Part shown: one piece after another, positions 1 through 10,680 of the stretch | How the letters are laid out: every line of letters starts with the position of its first letter | Position numbering within the stretch: the first letter of the stretch is position 1 | DNA from: Pomphorhynchus laevis | Taxonomy: Eukaryota > Acanthocephala > Palaeacanthocephala > Echinorhynchida > Pomphorhynchidae | Reading direction: 5' to 3' | Assembly: GCA_012934845.2 (NCBI GenBank) | Contig: WNNJ02003028.1 | Location: 1-64,000 of the forward strand | DNA length: 64,000 nt | The notes under the pieces: model-generated | Databases searched by the model: none | The model's input: only the letters and a program-made list of their open reading frames with translations | What the model was told of the DNA's origin: nothing | Position numbers and translations under genes: made by a program

Positions 1-326
1 TATATATATATATATATATATGGAAGAAAACGGGCGAAACAAAACGTCTGTGGCAATGTTGCCGTTAGTAGTCAGAGTGTATGAAATTGGATATCATGAA
101 GAAAGGATTCTGTAACTGGCTTTCAATGTGAAAGTATATATAATAGTAGTGCACGATGAGCTGAGTAGACAACGGTCCCGGATTTCTTCCGAAATACGGC
201 ATTTATACAAAATGGTGTTGCTAGTTAGACTAACTGTGATTCACGACTTTCAGTCAACATGTCACTTCTTGCCGGCTACCATCAGCTCGTCTAGGAGTGA
301 TAAGGAAGTCTGTTCTACTTGTAAAT
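1..326 (+). repeat. Repeat copy identical to 6199-6524
   Basis: After a short TA run, this stretch matches 6199-6524 base for base as far as I can read it, 6.2 kb downstream and in the same orientation. It begins with the tail of a hammerhead-like core (cgggcgaaac) whose 5' half is replaced by the TA microsatellite. It ends with a fragment of the permuted-hammerhead repeat. A 70-codon ORF inside has no recognisable protein features and is probably chance. Confidence 0.85.
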
Positions 327-780
327 ATATATATATATGATTGTTGAAATCACCTAGTAGAATAAAAAAGCCATATATATTACTATTATACATGCCGAAT
401 CCATTAAGGAACCGACGAATGCAGCGACAATTTAGCAACAACCTCTGCCTAGTGTTTAAGGATGGTCCGCACAGCAATTCGATCTGGTAAAGAGCGTAAG
501 CCTCAGACAATTAAGCAAAGTGTCGGAAACGCCTTTATTCACAATGTCACACAGGCTAACCGAAACGACCAGTGAGTACTTCATTCTACTGATGAGTGTT
601 GACGGGTATTCCATTATTTTTATGGTGAAGTGGTCGTCTAGAAGTGACATGGTGATTGAAAGTCGTGAATCGAAGTCCAGTCTATCAGGCAACAACATTT
701 AGTATAAATGCCGTATTTCGTAAGAAATCCTGGACCGTTGTTTACTCAGCACATCTGTGCACTACTATTATATATATTGA
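130..780. repeat. Foldback repeat around a permuted hammerhead
   Basis: Bases 136-209 are an imperfect inverted copy of 703-776, and 238-270 of 639-671. The stretch can therefore fold into one long hairpin, with the permuted hammerhead copy at 552-647 in its interior. No protein product is supported. Confidence 0.7.
552..647 (+). ncRNA. Permuted hammerhead-like ribozyme repeat, copy 1
   Basis: Hammerhead parts are present but out of order. GAAAC at 562-566 comes first, preceded by the helix II 3' strand GGCTAACC. CTGATGA follows at 589-595, preceded by the helix I strand TCATTCTA and followed by the helix II 5' strand. The cleavage triplet GTC ends at 638 and is followed by the helix I partner TAGAAGTGA. 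Helix III is ACGACCA with TGGTCGT (7 bp). Helix I is 5+3 bp with a bulged G. Spacers of about 9 nt (III to I) and about 25 nt (II to III) make this the copy where a pseudoknotted fold is least strained. Ribozyme activity is inference. Confidence 0.6.
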
Positions 781-954
781 TGTTGTGTAGTATCAACCAT
801 CGCCGTTGATCTGGAATCAGATCGAGTATATTTTGATATTTGTAGTAACAAAAAACAGCAGATTTCTGCTGTCATATATATAGTATTGAGTATACTAGAA
901 ATACTAGAAAGCATCAACAATTGGTGATCTTGTGAACAACCGGTTCAATACCAC

Positions 955-956
<2 letters not shown>

Positions 957-1042
<86 letters not shown>
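957..1042. repeat. (TA)n microsatellite
   Basis: About 86 bp of uninterrupted TA. ORFs reading Tyr-Ile repeats here are artefacts of the microsatellite. Confidence 0.97.
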
Positions 1043-1046
<4 letters not shown>

Positions 1047-1262
1047 TGGTAGTGCGAAAAATCGCTTGTAACTGTGGTCCAGGAGCCTAAACAGGCTACT
1101 ATTGATTTTAAATCCATATGAGTTGCTAAAAAACTGGACTTCGATCATCAGCTCCATCAGTCTAATGTATCACTCCGAGACGCTATATATATACTTGATT
1201 GTTTGAGTTCAAACCGGTTAGCGCCAGGACTGTATATACGAAATATGATTATTGGTCTTTAC

Positions 1263-1353
1263 CAATATATATAAGTAATATATATAATATATATAATATA
1301 TTATATTATATTATAATATATCATATTATATATAATATATAATATATATAATT
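1263..1353. repeat. Imperfect TATA-rich simple repeat
   Basis: Interrupted ATAT/TATAATATA repeat between repeat copies; no coding signal. Confidence 0.85.
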
Positions 1354-1462
1354 TTAAGAGTTTTGTCCAAATCGGTATTGCTCGAGATTGCGAATAGCAA
1401 TTCTTTCCGTATCTTTGAATAAGTGTTCGAATCGAGCATATTCTTTAGCCTACAAACTCTCG

Positions 1463-1537
1463 TCACTCCTAGACGGTCATGTGATAGCCGGCAGCCATCG
1501 TCAGTAGGATGAACTATCACACGCCGTTTCGGCTGCC
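1463..1537 (-). ncRNA. Permuted hammerhead-like ribozyme repeat, copy 2
   Basis: Read on the minus strand: GGCAGCC-GAAAC, then TTCATCCTA-CTGACGA-T-GGCTGCC, then the helix III partner, CCGTC and TAGGAGTGA. Helix II is a perfect 7 bp (GGCAGCC/GGCTGCC). Helix I is TCCTA/TAGGA plus TCA/TGA around a bulged G. Helix III has ACGG/CCGT plus GTGATAG/CTATCAC separated by a small internal loop. CTGACGA fits the hammerhead consensus because position 7 is free. All conserved core bases are present. The linear order is GAAA strand, CUGANGA strand, cleavage strand, as in the other copies of this family. Confidence 0.6.
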
Positions 1538-1824
1538 TCTGTGACATTGTGAAAATGCATTTCCGACATCTAGCTTAAATTGTTGGTGGCGTTAGCTCTT
1601 AAATCCTACAATTTGCAATGCAGACCATCATAAACAACCAGAGGATTAAACTTTCGGATGCTTGACTGTAAGAAACCGAGATTGAGTAGATCGATTCTTT
1701 CTATGTAATTTTAAGAGTTTTGTTCAAATCAGTATTGCATATATATATATATATATAGAATAAGAGCAGAAGACAGGAACAATATTTTTGTTAAAAACGT
1801 TTCAACCCTTCCGGGTCTTCGTCA

Positions 1825-1870
1825 CTGATGAGCCCGGGGCTACCAACATGTGGCAAAAAGCGGGCGAAAC
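1825..1870 (+). ncRNA. Hammerhead core with extended helix II
   Basis: CTGATGA (1825-1831) is followed by GCCCG, a 24-nt interior, CGGGC and GAAAC (1866-1870), the canonical order. The interior can extend helix II with GCTAC/GTGGC around loop CAACAT. Helices I and III are not convincing, so this is a core plus helix II, possibly from a Penelope-like or retrozyme-like terminal repeat. A near-identical core lies at 2260-2305. Confidence 0.55.
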
Positions 1871-2259
1871 GAAAACGGCTGTGGTCATTAGTAGTTAGGG
1901 TGTATGGAATTGGATATCATGAAGGAAGGATTCTGTAGCTGGTTTTCAATGCGAAAGTCACCTCGTGTGACCTAGCAACTATTCATTACATAAATAAGCA
2001 TCCATCAAAGGATCACCAGTCCCGATTTCAATCGATCTTCATGATATCATACGATAAAATCTATAATAAGCATGTCAGAGAAGCATCTCTGACTATGCAG
2101 TTTCTGGATATCATGATGGAAAGTTTCATATACTGTGTAAAATCTGGTAATCCTGGATTCGTAGCCTAGCAGTCAAGAGCGCAAGCCAAGTACGGAGAGC
2201 GACAGCTCGAATCTTGGATAAGTCAAATTTCAAAAGGCGAAGAGTTGGTAGTCAGCCTT

Positions 2260-2305
2260 CTGATGAGCCCGGGGCTACCAACATGTGGCAAAAAGCGGGC
2301 GAAAC
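2260..2305 (+). ncRNA. Hammerhead core, second copy
   Basis: Same CTGATGA-GCCCG...CGGGC-GAAAC core and same extended helix II as at 1825, with about 190 bp of shared downstream sequence (to about 2460). Upstream bases GTTGGTAG could also pair with CTACCAAC in the interior, an alternative fold that would compete with helix II. Confidence 0.5.
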
Positions 2306-2529
2306 GAAAACGGCTGTGGCAATGGTGCCATTAGTTGTCAGGGTGTATGGAATTGGATATAATGAAGGTAGGATTATGTAGCTGGTTTTCAATGCAAAAG
2401 TCACCTTGTGTGACCTAGCAACTATTCAATACATAAATAAGCATCAATAAAAGGATCACCAGTCCCGATTTCAATCGATCTTCATGATCCCATGGATCAT
2501 GAAGATCCAATCGATCTTCATGGTTGTTT

Positions 2530-3594
2530 ACTTAAAACTAGCACAATTAAAGAAAAAACAGTGTATATTATTTAAATTTCCATAGCTTTCGGGTACAGTC
2601 CTTCTTTAGTAGAAGTTCCACGCAATATCTACAATTCATAAAAAACAAGTTATCAATTCATAATAAATTCATAATGAAAATTATATTCAGAAAGCAAGGC
2701 AAAACAGTGGTCGATGTGCAAAAATCTACCACCTGTGTTAGAGCAGGTGGCAGATGTGCTCACTGTTTAAGTGGCGATTTGCCATCAACTGCCCAATCCA
2801 ATATAACTCCCACTCTTTACGTTTCGTTGTATCCAAAATGTTGAATTCTAATATCGTTGTACGCATCTGATGGTTGGGGTTTTCAATGCAATGCCTCGCT
2901 ACCCCCATCATTCTTAGGCCTATTATGTGATATATCGCATCGTCTTGTGAGGGCGCGAATATTCATCTGACTACCAGTTTAACCCACATATATATACGAA
3001 CAGGCTTCACACATTGCGAGGTAAAGAACGCCCTTTCTTTTGCAGCTATTAACACCTCGAATGTGATATTTCGCTTTTGTAATTGTGTTGCAAAACGTGT
3101 CAGTGTTATTCATTTCGTTACATCATTTACAGCGCTTATCCCACATGGCCTGCTGCGGCCGTCCGCCAATTTTGTCCCGGGTTTCTTTATAAGGCTACCA
3201 ATTGTGTTCTGACTGTGGAAAGCGATACGTGGCTGTTGAATCATTGATCGGCAGTCGGCATCCACGGTGTTAATTGCAGCTACAAAGTCGCGTTGCAACT
3301 TGTCCAGCTTAGGGTGGTGGACAAATGTGTTATATTGGCAATCACCCACAGGTTTCGGAGTTTTCGTTAGAAGGTCGTTTCTGTTCAATTAAGAACAATC
3401 TGCTTTTGCTTAGTAAGAATATTCTGTCGATACCCCCTTTTACTTAATTCCGATATAAGGTCGTTCGCATTAAGCACGTAGTCGTCAGTCCTCGTACAAA
3501 TGTTACGGATGCGCATAAATTCGTTTCTGACTATTGCCTGTTTCACGTGTTTGGGGGCACAGCTCCGCGCGTTCATGATTGAGCGTATTCCCAA
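2530..3594 (-). mobile_element. Penelope-like element relic with GIY-YIG end (copy A)
   Basis: On the minus strand, similarity runs from the end of a reverse transcriptase (the SKRGY region near 3420) through a linker to a GIY-YIG endonuclease region near 2930-3060 (Leu-Tyr ... C..C ... Ile-Tyr-Val-Gly followed by an N-x-Arg segment). This order is typical of GIY-YIG-bearing Penelope-like elements. The reading frame is broken at several points and the front of the reverse transcriptase is missing, so it is an old, truncated fossil. It lies head to head with copy B at 3780-4890. Confidence 0.7.
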
Positions 3595-3597
3595 AAA

Positions 3598-5022
3598 CGT
3601 TTATATATATAAGTTTTCAAATTTTAACACCAGCAAAAACAAAGTAAATATATTTTTACTTTTCGGCGTTCACGTCTTTATCAATCTAAAATCAGAACAA
3701 AATAAAAAGTGTTAGTTCGCAGAGTAGAATAATTTTTTATGTATAATCTTCAATTAAAAAGAAAACTGTCAAAACAAACCACTCGTATGGCTAATATACT
3801 CGGATGATATATTTTCAGTGTGGAAATATTACATAGATAAATGATTTTATCCAACAAATCAATCAATTTGGACCGTTGAAATTCACATCAAACATACAAA
3901 CACCAGCAAATTTCCTTGATATGACTATTTACCGAGATATTAATGGAATATTAAGAACTAATTATACCAAAAGCCCGAAAGTAAGAGAGTTTACTTACAT
4001 GCGAAAAGTAATCACCCGATGTTCATTAAACAAAATCTTATTATGAATGAAGCCACACGAATTCTTAGATTGTGTAGTGAAAAAGCGAAATAAACAAAGT
4101 GGCTTAAGCAACTCAAACAAGATTTAAAAAAAAGAGGATATACAAATAGAGAAATTTATCAAAATTTCAAAAAAGCGCATAATAAAAACAATCCCTTAAC
4201 AGTAAAGGATAATAATAGAAAGAAGAACGATATTCAGATATATATACCCTATCACCCAGCAATTCGTAACCTACAAAAGGATATCATGTATGGTATGAAT
4301 AGTCAACGAGCAAAACTTGGAAGGGCTAATTTGTCGATTAGGATCATTCATAAATCTATTAATACTATTGGAAAGACATTAGTTAGAAACAAATTGAAAA
4401 AAAAACGTTCGACAATTAGTCAAGAAAAAATGAATACACGAAATGTAACCGACGAAACACAAAATGTTGCATACAAATAAAGGAAACCAACAAAATAATT
4501 AGTTCAACCACATGACTCAAATATAATATTCGGAAATCAACAAACTGTGCCTCAAAAGGTACCATTTATGCAGCCACATGTAGCATCTGCGGTGTACAAT
4601 ATGTAGGTGAGAGTGGATTGTCGATGAATGTTAGATTAAACAATCCACGAAGCGATTTGAATAAAGGATTGATACACCGTGATGCAGTGGTAAATCATTG
4701 TGTAACTGAACACGAGAATGAAAAAATGGATGTCTTTGATTATGTTGTCATTGATTCAGATCTAAATGAAAGCGAAAATCGCAAAAAAACAGGAACAACG
4801 ATGGATTGGCAACTGATGACCGATCAAGGAAAGGGAATCAACATCGATCATTGTTACAACTGGTGTTTAATTGAAGATTATACATAAAAAAATTACTCTA
4901 CTCTGCGAACTAACATTTTTTTATTTTGTTCTGATTTTAGATTGATAAAGGTGTGGACGCCGAAACGTAAAAAAATATATTTACTTTGTTTTTGCTGGTG
5001 TTACAATTTGAAAAACTTATAA
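3598..5022. repeat. Inverted repeats flanking Penelope-like copy B
   Basis: About 3598-3766 is the reverse complement of about 4868-5022 (roughly 150 bp at high but imperfect identity). The plus-oriented Penelope-like relic lies between them. Inverted or partial terminal repeats are typical of this element class. Each arm carries a GATAAAG...GCCGAAA segment that resembles a decayed hammerhead. Confidence 0.75.
3780..4890 (+). mobile_element. Penelope-like element relic with GIY-YIG end (copy B)
   Basis: Reverse-transcriptase motif C (SDDIFSVW-like) is recognisable at about 3795, the RT C-terminal part (WLKQLK, KKRGYTNREIY) at about 4100-4170, and a clear GIY-YIG domain at 4560-4680 (TIYAATC, CGVQYVGES, then an R-x-x-x-x-x-RSD-like segment). 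The order is that of Penelope-like elements with a C-terminal GIY-YIG nuclease. Only the 3' part of the RT is left and the coding region has several breaks. The flanking inverted repeats mark its ends. Confidence 0.78.
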
Positions 5023-5127
5023 TTTTGCACTTTATAAGAAGTCCCAGCCGTCGGTGTAAATTATCATGATAATTTACACCGTTGGCTTATATAAACATTG
5101 TGAAAATGCATTTTCACAATGTCACAG

Positions 5128-5203
5128 AAGCAGCCGAAAAGTCGTGTGATAGTTCATCTTACTGACAATGGCTACCGGCTATCACATGACCGTCTAGGAG
5201 TGA
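5128..5203 (+). ncRNA. Permuted hammerhead-like repeat, copy 3 (decayed core)
   Basis: Same layout as the other copies: GCAGCC-GAAAA, GTGATAG arm, CTGACAA box, CTATCAC arm, then CCGTC-TAGGAGTGA. The 7-bp GTGATAG/CTATCAC pairing and the CCGTC cleavage context are kept. The CUGANGA box departs from consensus at a catalytic position, so this copy should be inactive. Confidence 0.5.
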
Positions 5204-5257
5204 CGACAGTTTGCAGACTGAAGAATATGCTCGATTCAAACACCTACCTATATATAA

Positions 5258-5428
5258 TTTAATCGCAGAATATGTAAAACTGTGATCCGGGAGCTAAAAA
5301 GTTTAAGTTTCATAATCGTAGATTATGCACGTAATCGAACTCCGGTTTTTGGCAAAATCTACGATTATGAAACTGAAGCTTTTTAGCTCCCGGAGCACAG
5401 TTTTACACATTCTGCGATTAAATTATAA
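5258..5428. repeat. Inverted repeat, about 69-bp arms
   Basis: 5258-5326 is the reverse complement of about 5357-5428 with a few mismatches. The right arm is the start of the 360-bp tandem unit, so the left arm is an inverted fragment of that unit. Confidence 0.75.
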
Positions 5429-5596
5429 AAACGTATCCGATAAATGGATCATGTGAGAAAGCAAGCAGCGACAGCAATTAAAATTCCTGCCGAATAAAAT
5501 TAGGATGATCCGGAAAGCACGTTGTTAGTTTAAAGAGGCTATGCCCATGCTAGTACGTTAGCAAATTATCGGAGTTGCCTTTTAAATATATCACAA

Positions 5597-5671
5597 GGCA
5601 GCCAAAACGAATCATTGTAGTTCACCCTACTGATGAATGCCACCGGCTACCATCAGCTCATCTAGGAGTTA
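5597..5671 (+). ncRNA. Permuted hammerhead-like repeat, copy 4 (divergent)
   Basis: CTGATGA is intact at 5630-5636 and TTCACCCTA before it still pairs with TAGGAG after the ATC cleavage site. The GAAA box and the first helix III arm have diverged. It lies in the first full 360-bp unit. Confidence 0.45.
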
Positions 5672-5955
5672 TATCGAAGTCTGCTCAGCATGTAATCGAA
5701 CTCTGGTTTTTGGCAGAAACTACGATTTTGAAACTAAGGTTTTTAGCTCCCGGAGCACAGTTTTACACATTCTGCCATTAAATTATAAAAACGTAACCGA
5801 TAAAGGGATCCTGTGAGAAAGCAAGCAGCGACAACAATTAAAATTCCTGCTGAATAAAATTAGGATGATCCGGAAAGCACGTTGTTAGTTTAAAGAGGCT
5901 ATGCCCATGCTACTACGTTAGCAAATTCTCGGAGATGCCTTTTAATATATCACAA

Positions 5956-6030
5956 GGCAGCCGAAACGACTGATGGTAGTTCACCCTACTGATGAGTGCT
6001 GCCGGCTACCATCAGCTCGTCTAGGAGTGA
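5956..6030 (+). ncRNA. Permuted hammerhead-like ribozyme repeat, copy 5
   Basis: The best conserved helix III of the family: ACGA plus CTGATGGTAG pairs with CTACCATCAG, a bulged C, then TCGT (14 bp). The hairpin is followed directly by C (6021) and TAGGAGTGA. Its 26-nt loop holds TCACCCTA-CTGATGA-GTGCTGCC. TCACCCTA pairs with the 3' flank (TAGG-A-GTGA) and GCTGCC with the 5' flank GGCAGC. The catalytic strand is thus the loop of the hairpin whose flanks it should bind. With no spacer this fold looks sterically impossible within one copy, so pairing between two copies or molecules is more likely. Confidence 0.6.
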
Positions 6031-6082
6031 TAAGGAAGTCTGCTCTGCATGTAATCGAACTCCGGTTTTTGGCAAAATCTAC

Positions 6083-6524
<442 letters not shown>

Positions 6525-6847
6525 CGAACTCTGTATTTTGGCCAAATTTAAAATTATAAAACTGAAGCTTATTAGCTCCCGGAGCACAGTTTAACACAAT
6601 CGGATTTAAAATTATATATACATTATAAATCAATAAATCAAATGCAATATTTAAAGGTAAAATGCAAACAAAATACGAATTTTTATTTTCAAGAAATTTC
6701 ATTTTTAGTTTATATCATTTTTAGTTATGCATAAAGTCATTTTCGTATCAGCATTCAATATTGCAATATAATGTACACCAATGAATTATTTATGGTTGTA
6801 CTACACCGACGTTTTTAATGGCTTAAAATTAAACAAATTAAAGCTTG

Positions 6848-7618
6848 TTAGACGATATGAGATCGATCCATAAATGACGGAGTAAACGATCGAAATAATT
6901 TCATGTAATTGATTAAACGAAATTTTGGCAAGCATTGTTTATGACGTTTCCTGCAAACGTCCGTTCTCGTTGTAAGCCCATGACCCAACAACATTAAATG
7001 ATAACCAATCAAATGGGAACAGTATAATGCTTCAGACAATGACACCATTGCAATGAAATATGATGAAACAGTGCATATCTGTCCAATTATCAGCTGTAAT
7101 TCAAGACAAACAACGGTGAAAGATGCAAAAGCACCGACTATAATAAAAATAATGAAAGCAGAGTAGTTGCGATCTCCAATACACGTACCAGTAAATTGAC
7201 AGTGATGATCACGTCCTAAAATACATGCATTACATATAGAACAATGTGAACTACCTGGAGGTCGTGATTGCCCTTTGCACGACACACATGTAGGTACTGT
7301 ATTATCAGTAAATGTGGGATCTCTGTCTGCTGATGACTTGTCGAAATATGAATTCGGCAATATACCTGGATCGCGCAATGAAACTATACTGAGCCATAGC
7401 AACGAATAACAGCATATACAAAACAAATAATACGGGTAAATCGGTGACAATTTAGTAAGTATTGCTGCCCCGTCAGCCAAAATTAAGTTGACTATTAACA
7501 ATAAAATCAACGAGTAAGTTATAATTAAACCTGATTTCTGTCCTCCCAGAGCCATTCTGCCAGTAATGATAAAATCATGATTACTTTCTTGTATACGCCA
7601 GTTGGAAATTGTAGCCAT
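6848..7618 (-). CDS. DHHC-type protein S-palmitoyltransferase
   Basis: A 256-residue ORF on one exon. It should transfer palmitate from palmitoyl-CoA to cysteines of substrate proteins at the Golgi, ER or plasma membrane. Hydrophobic segments lie at about 31-49, 60-80, 153-175 and 180-212. The DPG motif is at 83-85, before the cysteine-rich domain (C111, C114, H125, C128, then DHHC at 137-140, C146 and NY at 151-152). C140 is the expected acyl-accepting residue. After the last membrane span the usual TTxE motif reads TTRT (215-218), lacking its Glu. The DHHC is followed by QFTGTC instead of the common PWVNNC, a divergent cysteine-rich domain. The length is near the lower end for the family. 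The start ATG at 7618 gives a full N-terminus and nothing upstream suggests another exon. The lack of introns could mean a retrocopy, but the ORF is intact and probably functional. Confidence 0.88.
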   Translation of the reverse strand: MATISNWRIQESNHDFIITGRMALGGQKSGLIITYSLILLLIVNLILADGAAILTKLSPIYPYYLFCICCYSLLWLSIVSLRDPGILPNSYFDKSSADRDPTFTDNTVPTCVSCKGQSRPPGSSHCSICNACILGRDHHCQFTGTCIGDRNYSAFIIFIIVGAFASFTVVCLELQLIIGQICTVSSYFIAMVSLSEALYCSHLIGYHLMLLGHGLTTRTDVCRKRHKQCLPKFRLINYMKLFRSFTPSFMDRSHIV

Positions 7619-7779
7619 TTGAAATATTTGTAGATTTTATAACTATCTACAACGATTGTCTCTATAGTTACGTAAATCTGAATAATCATAGATTTTAAAT
7701 TCTAATTATATAATTTTTCATCAATCAAAGATTAAGTAAATAATAAAAGATTAAATATGTTTCTGATATAATCAAAGCT

Positions 7780-9830
7780 AAAACTATCTTTATTATATTG
7801 GAATCCAAAATTACATAATCCAAAATAAACCTAGGTTCACATGTAGATATTTTAATTGTACATCAAACCCTATTTTAGTTTATGTAAATAAAATACTTTA
7901 CGAAATTAAAATAATTTTAAAAATATTTTAAGGTAATCAAAATTAATACTGGTATAAATCATGTCAACTAATTAACTCTACATATTGTATCCTATTTATA
8001 AACTAAAAATAATGCTAAATAAAAAATAATTAAATAATAATTAAATAATAAAAATAATAGATAATTATTATACAAAATTTATATAATTTTTATAAAGTTA
8101 AAATTTAAAATTAAAATTTGAAATAAAAGTAAATTTTCATGAATCGACAAATAAGAATTGAAGATGTATCAGAAAACAAAGAGGAAAAATAAAAAACACT
8201 AACAATGTAAAAATATTTCAGTATTAATAAAGCAAAAGAAATTTTAGAAATCAAAAAAGGAATGAGTTTTTAAAATATAAATACTTACGATTTCAGTAAG
8301 CTTTATACATATCTAGATTTAGCAGATATCAAAGAAACGTTAGAAATAATTAAACTTATATTCAGAAATAGATAATAACTATAGCGCCTATGTAAAAAAA
8401 TTAAAGCTTAAAGAAAATTTTAATATATGGCTAAAATGAAATAAATAGAATCCTTTAATATTTTGATAAATTAAAATTCTTTAATAGTAGGGACATCTAA
8501 ATTCAGACTAGTAAAATGTGTTTAAATATGAGGTAATAGTAACCCAATTATAGCTGACTTAATTTATTTATGATAAAATAAATCTTAAATATATAAAGAT
8601 ATGAATTTATGTATTTTTATGTATATATATTTATTTATCCAACTAGCTTAAAAATAGTTAAACAAGCTAAAAACAAATATTTTTCTAGATTTGAACATTA
8701 AATTAACATCAATTAAAATTATTATTAAGTTATATCGAAAAGATATCATATTTCAATTAAGAAGAAAAAATTTCCTCGTAAGTATTCATGCATAACAAAT
8801 ATTAGATGCTATTTCTCTAGTAATTTATACAGGAACAAATTTATCCAGGTAATTTTATACTTAATAAAATTATTATTGATGATATGGAAGGTACATATCT
8901 AGATATGAACACTTAATTAAAATTAATTAAAACTATTACTTATTCATATCGTAAAGATGACATATTTAAATTTACAAGAAACATATTTTTACATTAGCAT
9001 TCATGCATACCATATAATATAAAATATAATACATTAAATAATGAAATTTTAAGAATTGCAACAATTTGTAACGATATTAGCTTTCTTCAAGATCGTTTAA
9101 ATAATTTATTGGATACATATTTAAACAAAGTTGACATAAAAATTTAATTGAACAGTAAATCGTAAAATATATAAATCAACGAAATAAGATGTTTCGATTA
9201 TTTAAAAAACAAATCTAAACTACATAAAGATAGAGAATATGTTTCGATACATTGATGATATATGTGTATTTAACTCTATTAATTTCTATTAAATAAGTGA
9301 ACAAATTTATCCAAATAGCCCAATTCTTAATATAACCAATATAAAATATCAGCCAATATAATACATTAAATAATGCAATTTTAAAAATTAGATAATATGT
9401 AATTACATTGGCTTAATAAATCAAAATATTTAAAAGCATCTATATGTAGACAAGTAAAAGGTGTCCCAATGGGAAAAAAATTGCAGCTCAGTTATACCTA
9501 ACTTATTTTTTAACATAATAAAATATGAATTTGCTCACAACTGTTTGAAAAATAAATCTAAACTATTTAAATATTTGAAATATGTTTCGATATTTTGATG
9601 ATATATGCGTTTCAATAAGTAAACAAATTTATCAAGGTAGCCTTGTTCTTAATAAAACTAATATTGATGAGAAAGAAGGTATATATCTAGATATGAACAT
9701 TAAATTTACATCAATTAAAACTATTATTAATTTAGATTGTAAAGATGACATATTTAAATTTACAAAAAGCATATTTTTGCAAAGCATTCATGCATACCAT
9801 ATAATATTAAATATATAAATTCATCTATTG
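7780..9830 (+). mobile_element. Degenerate Penelope-like reverse-transcriptase relic
   Basis: This region matches the better preserved copy at 49917-50850: the stretch around 7795-7960 matches its YWNPKLHK region and 8200-8400 the following part. The FDDICV form of RT motif C appears near 9590, with a shorter echo near 9250. The protein piece after it (LNKTNIDEKEGIYLDMN) recurs in other copies in this window. It has heavy AT drift and many breaks: an old relic, probably of more than one overlapping copy. No host gene is seen here. Confidence 0.6.
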
Positions 9831-10559
9831 CATATAAATTCATTAATTACTTTTTAAACCAATGTATCGTATAGAATTGGCCTCAATGACAGAAGCGTAA
9901 ATTCCCATTGAATTACGATCTACTTATGGATGAGAACACACAATATGGCAATTATAACTTTAATTGTTTTGCGAATTAGTTCAAAGCGGTCGTGTGTTAA
10001 AAGACCCCTGTAAACTAAAATTTGCAATAATGCTACAATACGTGTTTCTTCAGTTTTATTTTAAATATAACACATAAATAATAAAATTATAAGAATATCT
10101 AAAATATGTCATAATATTGACGTCCTTCAAAATCATTCAAAGAATTAAATAGATACATAGTTGAAAAAGGGTTACTATAAAAATACAATTAAAAAGAAAA
10201 AAAATTTAACAAAATATTATTAAAAATAAATTAAAACTTAATTTAAAATATTAAAAATATTTTTGAATATTTTTATGATTGGATAATAACTAATAAATTA
10301 AAAAGTATTATTAAAGAAAATACATCGTTAGTGTGAATTTAAAGCTGCAGTGACAAATAAAGGTGATTTTATTTGGAACATCTCTCATGTTGGAGTAAAG
10401 AATAATAAGTTATAACGAAACATGATAACATATCCGTTCCTCCAGATAAACTCTAATAATCAGTTCTGTAATATATTAAATATTAAAGTTTAATTTTAAA
10501 ATTATAAATTTAATATTATATTTAGTAAAATTACTTAAAAATATATAATAGAAAGTTAT
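9831..10559. other. AT-rich intergenic stretch
   Basis: No gene is seen. 10020-10120 contains weak Penelope-like debris resembling 9000-9120. Confidence 0.5.
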
Positions 10560-10631
10560 CTCCGTGTCGGGGAATCGAACCCCGGTCTCCCGCGTGACAG
10601 GCGGGGATACTCACCACTATACTAACACGGA
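10560..10631 (-). tRNA. tRNA-Asp (GTC)
   Basis: The 72-nt minus-strand sequence folds as a complete cloverleaf: acceptor TCCGTGT/ACACGGA, D arm TAGTATAGTGG, anticodon loop CTGTCAC with anticodon GTC, and T arm CCGGGGTTCGATTCCCCG. The A and B box promoters are intact. There is no intron, and CCA is not encoded, as usual in eukaryotes. Confidence 0.96.
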
Positions 10632-10680
10632 CATTTAACGTGTTAAATTATTTAATAGTGCTTAATCTTGTATTATTATA

